Source of the DNA: JANMQK01 sp031370485
GTDB taxonomy: Bacteria; Acidobacteriota; Polarisedimenticolia; Gp22-AA2
Direction of reading: 5' to 3'
Length of the DNA stretch: 5,342 nucleotides
Assembly: GCA_031370485.1 (NCBI GenBank)
Contig: JANMQK010000392.1
Location: 1-5,342 of the forward strand
The stretch's first letter is position 1. Each line of letters starts with the position of its first letter. Positions 1 to 4,573 of the stretch are shown here, one piece after another. A program made the translations under genes and the position numbers. Below the pieces are notes generated by a model. It saw only the letters and a list, made by a program, of their open reading frames with translations. It was not told where the DNA came from and did not search any database.

Positions 1-2
1 AC

Positions 3-995
3 TGGGAGGCGCTGCGGATCGAGATCGAGGCGATGCCCCACGTCCTCGCCGCCGTCGCGGTCGTGCAGTTGACGGGCATGATCTCGAAGGGGGAGCGGTC
101 CGCCGCGGTCCTCGCGGTGGCCGACGAGCCCGGGCGCGAGCGCCGCATGCGGTTCAACGTGAGGCTTCGCGGGGGTGTGGGCCTGCCCGACGCTCCGCCC
201 GCCGAAGGGGATGACGCGGTCCTCCTGGGGACGGTCCTGGCGCGCAACCTCGGCGCGGGGACGGGAGACGTGCTGACGCTGCTCGGCATTACCACCGACG
301 GGACGTTGAACGCGCTGGATCTCCGTGTGGCCGGCCTGATCACGACGGGGCTCCAGGACGTGGACTCCCGGATCATCAAGATGCACCTCAAGAGCGCGCA
401 GCGACTCCTTGGCACGCAGAACATCTCCTCTCTCGTCGTCGGGCTCGATGACACGTCGCGCACCCAGGGGATCCAGGCCGCCCTCGAGCACCGCCTCGCC
501 GGGCGGGAGCCGTCCCTCGCGGTCGTGGACTGGAGGACGCGCGCTCCGTTCTACGGCCAGGTGGAGTCCCTTTACCTCGGCATCTTCTGGTTCCTCGGGT
601 CGGTCATCTTCGTCTTCGTCTGTCTCTCGGCCTCGAACACTCTCATGATGTCCCTCATGGAGCGCGTCCGCGAAATCGGGACGCTGCTCGCCGTCGGGAC
701 GAGCCGCGCGCAGGTGGCCGCGATCGTCCTGCTCGAGGCCCTGTGGCTTGGGCTCCTGGGCGCCCTCGCCGGAGACCTCCTCGGGATCGTCCTCATCACT
801 GGAATCAACCGGCTCGGAATCCAGATGCCGCCCCCGCCCGGGGCCACGGGTGGCATCGAACTCCAGCTCGCGACCGCACCGGGCGACTTCGCGGCTACCG
901 TGGTCCTCATGGTCGTGATCCTTGGCATCGCTGCCGCCGTGCCGGTGGGGATTTCAGCCCGGCTTCGGATCGCGGACGCGCTGCGGCACGTGTAG
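3..995 (+). CDS. FtsX-type ABC transporter permease, C-terminal part (5' end outside window)
   Basis: Inner-membrane permease of the LolC/LolE/MacB class, which couples a cytoplasmic ATPase to extraction or export of lipoproteins, lipids or small molecules. The reading frame is open to the left edge, so the first transmembrane helix is missing. About 330 residues are visible. Counting from the ATG at 33, residues 1-175 look like the extracytoplasmic core, including LLGTVLARNLGAGTGDV and a V.GLITTGLQDVDSR stretch. Three hydrophobic helices follow at about 182-206, 231-257 and 286-306. Between the first two lies the FtsX-family signature ERVREIGTLLAVGTSRAQV (210-228), and the protein ends with the usual ISARLRIADALRHV-type tail. 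The ATG at 33 is only an internal codon. A LolA-like gene starts 13 bp after the stop, so the two are probably one operon exporting a common cargo. The ATPase gene is not in the window. Family assignment is firm, cargo unknown. Confidence 0.93.
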   Translation, partial: WEALRIEIEAMPHVLAAVAVVQLTGMISKGERSAAVLAVADEPGRERRMRFNVRLRGGVGLPDAPPAEGDDAVLLGTVLARNLGAGTGDVLTLLGITTDGTLNALDLRVAGLITTGLQDVDSRIIKMHLKSAQRLLGTQNISSLVVGLDDTSRTQGIQAALEHRLAGREPSLAVVDWRTRAPFYGQVESLYLGIFWFLGSVIFVFVCLSASNTLMMSLMERVREIGTLLAVGTSRAQVAAIVLLEALWLGLLGALAGDLLGIVLITGINRLGIQMPPPPGATGGIELQLATAPGDFAATVVLMVVILGIAAAVPVGISARLRIADALRHV

Positions 996-997
996 GC

Positions 998-1002
998 GGA
1001 GG
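998..1002 (+). promoter_or_regulatory. Ribosome binding site deciding the start of the LolA-like gene
   Basis: GGAGG lies 6 nt before a GTG at 1009, between the permease stop (993-995) and the LolA-like reading frame. The only other start of usual type upstream in this frame is a TTG at 922, which has no comparable purine-rich site and would make the protein overlap the permease gene by 74 bp. This favours GTG 1009. Confidence 0.7.
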
Positions 1003-1008
1003 CTCTCC

Positions 1009-1800
1009 GTGGCCTGTCTTGCAGTCCTCGCTCTCATGCTCGCGGTCGCCCCGGGAGGGGCCGATCCGGGCGCGCGCGCGTCCACCGCGATGCTGGCACC
1101 CGCGGCCGCGGCGGAGATCCTCGAGAAGAGCGACGTCGCGGCGCTTGCGCCCGCGTCGTTTCGCGCGCGCTTCCGGATCACCGCTCTCCGCGAGCGGCCC
1201 GACGCGATGGACATCGAGGTCTGGCGCTCGGGCGAGTCGAAGAGCCTCGTGCGCTTCCTTGGACCGAAGGAGAAAGGAAAGTACCTGCTTCGGCTCGGGG
1301 ATGAGGTCTGGTTCCTGGCGCCCGGCGCCAGGAAACCCATGAAGATGAGCCCGGCCCGCCGGCTTCGCGGGGGCGCATCGCTCGATGACATCCTCGGGAT
1401 CCATTACGGGCGCGACTACGCCATCGAAAGCGCCACGGAGACGGAGGAGACGGGAGGTCCTCTCGTAATCCTGGACCTCGTGGCCAGGGGCCCGCGCGCC
1501 CCCTACCCCAGGGTGAGGTACTTCGTGCGACGCGCGACGGGCAGGCCCGTCCGCGCCGAGTATTTCCTGAAGAGCGGGAAGATGTCGTCCGTCGTGGAAT
1601 TCCTCGAGTGGGACAAGGGGAGCCGGCCTGTGGTCCGAAGGCTTCTCCTCACCGACCGTCTCCGGTCCGGGCTCCGGACCGAGGTCACGCTCCTCGAGAT
1701 GGAGCCGCGGACGATCCCCGGCGGACTTTTCGACCCGAAAGACCCGGCGGAGCGGAAAAGACTCGAGGAGCGGTCACCGGAGGCAGGCGCCTCGCTTTAG
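1009..1800 (+). CDS. LolA-like outer membrane lipoprotein-sorting protein
   Basis: Predicted exported protein of 263 residues resembling the LolA-like 'outer membrane lipoprotein-sorting protein' group, half-barrel proteins thought to carry lipidated or hydrophobic cargo across the periplasm. Starting at GTG 1009 (GGAGG 6 nt upstream), the N-terminus is hydrophobic (residues 2-15, ACLAVLALMLAVAP) with a likely cleavage zone near GGADPGARA, as in a signal peptide. The n-region lacks Lys or Arg, which is odd; a triple Arg lies just upstream of the chosen start. The mature part shows the family's order of elements: a strand pair around MDIEVWRSGESKSLVRFLGP (67-86), then GKYLLRLGDEVWFLAPGARKPMKMS (90-114), a RLRGGASLDDILGIHYGRDY-like segment (118-137), and YFLKSGKM and RTEVTLLEME strands towards the end. 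It follows the permease by 13 bp and is probably translated from the same mRNA. Family is fairly secure by pattern; the cargo is not known. Confidence 0.82.
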   Translation: MACLAVLALMLAVAPGGADPGARASTAMLAPAAAAEILEKSDVAALAPASFRARFRITALRERPDAMDIEVWRSGESKSLVRFLGPKEKGKYLLRLGDEVWFLAPGARKPMKMSPARRLRGGASLDDILGIHYGRDYAIESATETEETGGPLVILDLVARGPRAPYPRVRYFVRRATGRPVRAEYFLKSGKMSSVVEFLEWDKGSRPVVRRLLLTDRLRSGLRTEVTLLEMEPRTIPGGLFDPKDPAERKRLEERSPEAGASL

Positions 1801-1814
1801 GCACGCGCCTCGCT
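1787..1814. repeat. 10-bp direct repeat across the convergent gene junction
   Basis: GCGCCTCGCT occurs at 1787-1796 and again at 1805-1814, 18 bp apart start to start. The first copy lies at the end of the LolA-like gene and the second touches the stop codon of the leftward methyltransferase. It may be chance in GC-rich DNA, or a trace of a small duplication or join at this gene boundary. Confidence 0.4.
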
Positions 1815-1824
1815 CAGGTGAGGT
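1807..1824 (+). terminator. Possible weak terminator hairpin after the LolA-like gene
   Basis: CCTCGC (1808-1813), loop TCAG, then GTGAGG (1818-1823) can form a 6-bp stem with one G-U pair, plus a further possible G-U at 1807/1824. A short pyrimidine-rich stretch (TTCTTCC) follows from 1824. This sits 7 nt beyond the LolA-like stop. The stem is short and the U-tract is poor, so termination is only a suggestion. The right arm lies within the 3' end of the opposing methyltransferase gene. Confidence 0.3.
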
Positions 1825-2560
1825 TCTTCCGGCAAACCAGGAGCACCTCGTCCACGCGCTTGGTGTCGATCATTCCCGGCACCAGCCGCAGGCGACCCTC
1901 GAAGAACAGTCCAAGCGGCATGAACACGCGGTTGTACCAAATCATGGCCTGCTCCCTTCGCCTCGTGAGCCACCATGCTCCCATGCGGCTCAGCATCCGG
2001 CTGCGGGGCTGCATGCCGTAGATCGCGCTGCGGTCGAGCGTCAGGCCGTGGCGGGCCAGCTGCGCCAGTAGTTCTTGAGGCTTGTACCGGCGAAGGTGTC
2101 CGACCACGTCGTCGAAGCTGGTCCAGCTTTCCGGGTGCAGCGGCGAGGACAGCACCAGGGTTCCGCCGGGCCGGAGAACCCGCGCCAGCTCGCGAAACAC
2201 CGGCTCGTCGTCGTCCACATGTTCGATGATGTCCATCGCCATCACCAGATCGAAGGCGGCATCGGGAAAGGGCAATGCCTCGGCCGTGGCTTGCGCGGCA
2301 AGACCGCCCTGGCGGACCAGCCGGGACAGCGCGGCGCGGCTGATCTCGATGAAGTGGGTGCCGGCGAGGGGCAGGCGCGGCCGCAAGCCCGGTCCGATCT
2401 CCAGGCGGCGCGGATGGGCCGCGTTCAGCTCGCAGACGAGCGGCCAGGTGTTGAAGCGCTCGGGCCGGATCAGGTAGGTGTCGGCCCAGAGCGCATCGTA
2501 AAAGCGCCGGTTGATTCCGGTGGCGTCCTGATCTGCGGCATTCCTGAGCATCGGGTTCAT
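1814..2560 (-). CDS. Class I SAM-dependent methyltransferase (Methyltransf_11 type)
   Basis: Cytoplasmic methyltransferase of 248 residues; no signal peptide. The Rossmann-type SAM site is clear: motif I RRLEIGPGLRP (51-61), an acidic residue ending strand 2 in FIEIS (Glu72), TAEALPFPDAAFDLVMAMD (92-110) for the adenine-side loop and strand 4, EHVDD (113-117), and ELARVLRPGGTLVLSSP (124-140) for strand 5. The GHLRRYKPQELLAQL segment (154-168) is typical of relatives that methylate small molecules, lipids or sugars. The acceptor cannot be read from the sequence. Start: ATG at 2558-2560 with no good ribosome binding site; a second ATG four codons in is also possible. The gene points against its neighbours, ending 13 bp from the LolA-like gene and starting 70 bp from the PHP gene. 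Hand counting shows a codon preference (about 20 CTG to 8 CTC for Leu, GTG well above GTC for Val) that the neighbours do not share, so it may have been acquired separately. Confidence 0.92.
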   Translation of the reverse strand: MNPMLRNAADQDATGINRRFYDALWADTYLIRPERFNTWPLVCELNAAHPRRLEIGPGLRPRLPLAGTHFIEISRAALSRLVRQGGLAAQATAEALPFPDAAFDLVMAMDIIEHVDDDEPVFRELARVLRPGGTLVLSSPLHPESWTSFDDVVGHLRRYKPQELLAQLARHGLTLDRSAIYGMQPRSRMLSRMGAWWLTRRREQAMIWYNRVFMPLGLFFEGRLRLVPGMIDTKRVDEVLLVCRKNLT

Positions 2561-2577
2561 TCTAACCGCTCTTCGAG

Positions 2578-2586
2578 TGATAGAAT
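2578..2586 (+). promoter_or_regulatory. Candidate extended -10 promoter for the PHP-acyltransferase operon
   Basis: TGATAGAAT combines a TGn extension with TAGAAT, one mismatch from the TATAAT consensus. No convincing -35 hexamer is seen at 16-18 bp, which an extended -10 can do without. Transcription would begin near 2593, about 38 nt before the GTG at 2631 and after its ribosome binding site's upstream flank. It lies in the 70-bp divergent gap; I could not find a comparable promoter for the leftward methyltransferase gene. Confidence 0.45.
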
Positions 2587-2616
2587 GCGCCGTTTGCAGC
2601 GGTCGGGCGCGGCCCT

Positions 2617-2621
2617 GGAGG
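2617..2621 (+). promoter_or_regulatory. Ribosome binding site deciding the start of the PHP gene
   Basis: GGAGG (within TGGAGGA) ends 9 nt before GTG 2631. An earlier in-frame GTG at 2577 would lie inside the candidate -10 element and would add 18 residues (MIECAVCSGR...) with no resemblance to a PHP N-terminus, so 2631 is preferred. Confidence 0.7.
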
Positions 2622-2630
2622 AAGCAGCGA

Positions 2631-3608
2631 GTGACGGGATTTCCGCTTCGAAAGGTCGACCTTCACGTCCATACCTCCTTCTCGAGCTTCCGGCACCTGA
2701 AGGCCCTGCGTGCGCGCGACTGCTACAACGACCCCCTGCGCGTCTACGAGCGCTGCCGGGAGATCGGCTGCGACTACGTCGCCATCACCGATCACGACAC
2801 CATCGACGGCGCCCTCGACCTCCTCTCCCGCCGTCCCGACCTCGAGCCGACGGTCATCATCGGCGAGGAGGTCGAGACCCACTTCCCGGAGACCGGGCAA
2901 TGGGCCCATGTGAACGTCCTCAACGTCGACGAGGCGATCCACGAAGACTTGAAACGGGTCAAGGGGAACATCCACGAGCTCGTCCCGTACCTGCGCTCGC
3001 GGAACCTGGTTCACTTCCTCAACCATCCGCTCCAGAGCTATCGCATGCAGGAAAAACCGATGCGATTCGTGGAGCACGTCCTCGAGTTGTTCACCCACGT
3101 GGAGATGGGGAACGGCACGCTGCCCCCGGGCCAGAACCGGGCTGCGGCCGACATCCTGGACTATGGCCGGCGGATGGGGCTTGCCCGCTTCGGCGTCGGG
3201 GGCAGCGACGCGCACGGCCTGCGGCCGATCGGCACCTTCGTGACCCTCGCTCCCGGCGACGACAAACAGGCCTGGCTCTCCTCCGTGGCGGAAGGTCAGT
3301 GCGTCGTGGCCGGGCGCGAGATCGGCCTGATGGGGCTGGTGGGACAGGTTTACGGGATCGTGGGCCAGTACTACCGGCACCTCGGCGTCCCGGAAGAAAG
3401 GCGCCGGATGACGCCGTTCAATTACCTGGCGGCGGCGACCTTCGTGCCGATCTGCCTCGCGGGAGTGCCTCTCTTCATGAGTCTTCTGAGCTACCTCGGG
3501 ACGAGCGGCCTCAGCAAGGTGGTTTCGCGGAGTCTGACGACCTCCGGCCGCAGTTCCGCCGCGCCGTCCCGCGTCTCTCCCACCCCTCAGGAAGAGCCCG
3601 AAGGCTAG
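2631..3608 (+). CDS. PHP-domain metal-dependent phosphoesterase-like protein with C-terminal membrane segment
   Basis: Protein of 325 residues with the PHP fold, a trinuclear-metal hydrolase module found in histidinol phosphatases, nucleases and polymerase-associated domains. The expected metal ligands are present in order: VDLHVHTSFSS with His12 and His14, AITDHDT with Asp54 and His55, GEEVETHF with Glu79/Glu80 and His84, LVHFLNHP with His128/His132, HVEMGNG with Glu158, and GGSDAHG with Asp193 and His195. The enzyme is therefore probably active, releasing phosphate or cleaving a phosphodiester; its substrate is unknown. After the domain, a hydrophobic stretch at about 263-290 (YLAAATFVPICLAGVPLF and on) looks like one membrane helix or hairpin, followed by a Ser/Pro-rich tail (about 300-325). 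Start GTG 2631 is chosen from the ribosome binding site. The acyltransferase gene begins 11 bp downstream, suggesting a joint role at the membrane, perhaps on a lipid head group (inference). Confidence 0.9.
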   Translation: MTGFPLRKVDLHVHTSFSSFRHLKALRARDCYNDPLRVYERCREIGCDYVAITDHDTIDGALDLLSRRPDLEPTVIIGEEVETHFPETGQWAHVNVLNVDEAIHEDLKRVKGNIHELVPYLRSRNLVHFLNHPLQSYRMQEKPMRFVEHVLELFTHVEMGNGTLPPGQNRAAADILDYGRRMGLARFGVGGSDAHGLRPIGTFVTLAPGDDKQAWLSSVAEGQCVVAGREIGLMGLVGQVYGIVGQYYRHLGVPEERRRMTPFNYLAAATFVPICLAGVPLFMSLLSYLGTSGLSKVVSRSLTTSGRSSAAPSRVSPTPQEEPEG

Positions 3609-3610
3609 GA
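3607..3610 (+). promoter_or_regulatory. Ribosome binding site of the acyltransferase gene
   Basis: AGGA, part of a purine-rich run (AGGAAAGAGA), lies 9 nt before ATG 3620 and overlaps the TAG stop of the PHP gene. The reading frame is open far upstream, so this site is the main evidence for the start; the protein then begins shortly before the LpxL-family homology. Confidence 0.6.
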
Positions 3611-3619
3611 AAGAGACGC

Positions 3620-4573
3620 ATGCCGCCCCACGTTCCCGCCGTGGCGAGCCCGCCCCACGCGCCGGAGCGCGGATGGTCCTGGCGGCTCCTGGGCCCGTTC
3701 CACGTGACGGGTGTCTTCTGGTACCGCTTCCATCGCTTCGTACTCAGGACGGTCCCGGCACCGTTCCTGTGGATCCTCTCCGCGTTCTTCACCATATTCT
3801 TCTCCATTTGCCTCCGGAGGATCCGCGCAGCCATCGCCTCGAACCTCGAGCCGGTCCTCGGACCCTGCGGGTGGTGGGAGCGCCAGCGCCGCATCTACCG
3901 GACGATGTGGTCATTCGGATGGTGCCTGAACGAACGCTACGAACGGTTGACGACGGACCGGCCGTTCCACATGGAGCCGGAGGCGATCGAGCACTGGAAC
4001 GAGGTGGCGCGACCCGACCTGGGTATGGTGCTCGTCACCGCGCACCTGGGGAATTTCGAGGTCGGCTCCATGGTGCCGGCGCAGATGGAACACCGCCGCG
4101 TCCACCTCGTCCGCGAGCCCGAAACCGATCCGAAAGCGCAGGCGTTTCTCCGGAACGTCCTGGCCGGGTTCACGCAGGCCCAGTACACGATGCACTTTCA
4201 GAACGACGACCCGCTGCAAGGCATTGAGCTGCTCAACGCGCTCAGGCGCGGAGACGTCGTCGCGGTGCAGGGAGACCGTCCCCGGGCGGGGGGGAGGTCG
4301 ATCGCGGCGACTCTCTTCGGAAGGCCGTTCCCGCTGCCGCCGGGTCCGGCCGCCCTCGCCCGGACCGCCGGGGCGCCGCTTTTGCCCGTTTTCGTCTTCC
4401 GCGAAGGGCGCCGACGCTACCGGGTGGTCTTCAGGCCGCCGATCCGCGTTCCGCGCACCGACGATCGCGCCGCGGATCTGACGCTGGCCATGCGGCGGGT
4501 GTCGGCCGAGATCGAGTGGGCCATCCGCAGAGCGCCGCACCAGTGGTTCTGCTTCAGGCGTCTGTGGCCGTGA
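3620..4573 (+). CDS. LpxL/HtrB-type lysophospholipid (lipid A-like) acyltransferase
   Basis: Inner-membrane acyltransferase of 317 residues, the usual length for the LpxL/HtrB/LpxM family, which moves an acyl chain from acyl-ACP to a lipid hydroxyl at the cytoplasmic face. A single hydrophobic anchor lies at about 49-65 (FLWILSAFFTIFFSICL). The catalytic H-x4-E motif is HLGNFE (His142, Glu147). VAVQGDRP (214-221) gives the conserved Asp219-Arg220, followed by a GRPFPLPPGPAALARTAG segment (234-251) and the C-terminal PHQWFCFRRLWP (306-317), matching the family's PEQWFWFHRRW ending. It follows the PHP gene by 11 bp and overlaps the opposing hotdog gene by 20 bp. Relatives of this kind act in lipid A late acylation, in ornithine-type lipids and in aryl polyene clusters. 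Next to ApeI/ApeP-like dehydratases the last is attractive, but sequence alone cannot exclude lipid A acylation, so no gene symbol is given. A run of seven G (4288-4294) lies in the region encoding RAGGRS. Confidence 0.93.
   Translation: MPPHVPAVASPPHAPERGWSWRLLGPFHVTGVFWYRFHRFVLRTVPAPFLWILSAFFTIFFSICLRRIRAAIASNLEPVLGPCGWWERQRRIYRTMWSFGWCLNERYERLTTDRPFHMEPEAIEHWNEVARPDLGMVLVTAHLGNFEVGSMVPAQMEHRRVHLVREPETDPKAQAFLRNVLAGFTQAQYTMHFQNDDPLQGIELLNALRRGDVVAVQGDRPRAGGRSIAATLFGRPFPLPPGPAALARTAGAPLLPVFVFREGRRRYRVVFRPPIRVPRTDDRAADLTLAMRRVSAEIEWAIRRAPHQWFCFRRLWP

Noticed and set aside
922..1008. Longer version of the LolA-like protein from TTG 922, overlapping the permease by 74 bp
   Set aside because: Rare start codon, no ribosome binding site, and extra residues unlike a signal peptide; GTG 1009 has GGAGG at good spacing.
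1069..1111. Alternating CG run (about 1070-1080) and 12-bp palindrome (1100-1111)
   Set aside because: Both fall in codons for an Ala/Arg-rich segment of the LolA-like gene and are expected by chance at this GC content.
2562..3380. Long antisense frame opposite the PHP gene
   Set aside because: No motif or start signal, and it mirrors the codon structure of the PHP gene, whose metal-binding residues are unmistakable.
2075..3619. The acyltransferase frame stays open for about 1.5 kb upstream of its start, through the PHP and methyltransferase region
   Set aside because: The upstream translation is Arg/Pro/Gly-rich low-complexity sequence with no family motifs, antisense or out of frame to two clear genes; it is a by-product of high GC. 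Homology begins after ATG 3620.
3911..4540. Long antisense frame opposite the acyltransferase gene
   Set aside because: Arg/His/Pro-rich shadow translation without a recognisable domain; the opposite strand has the full LpxL motif set.
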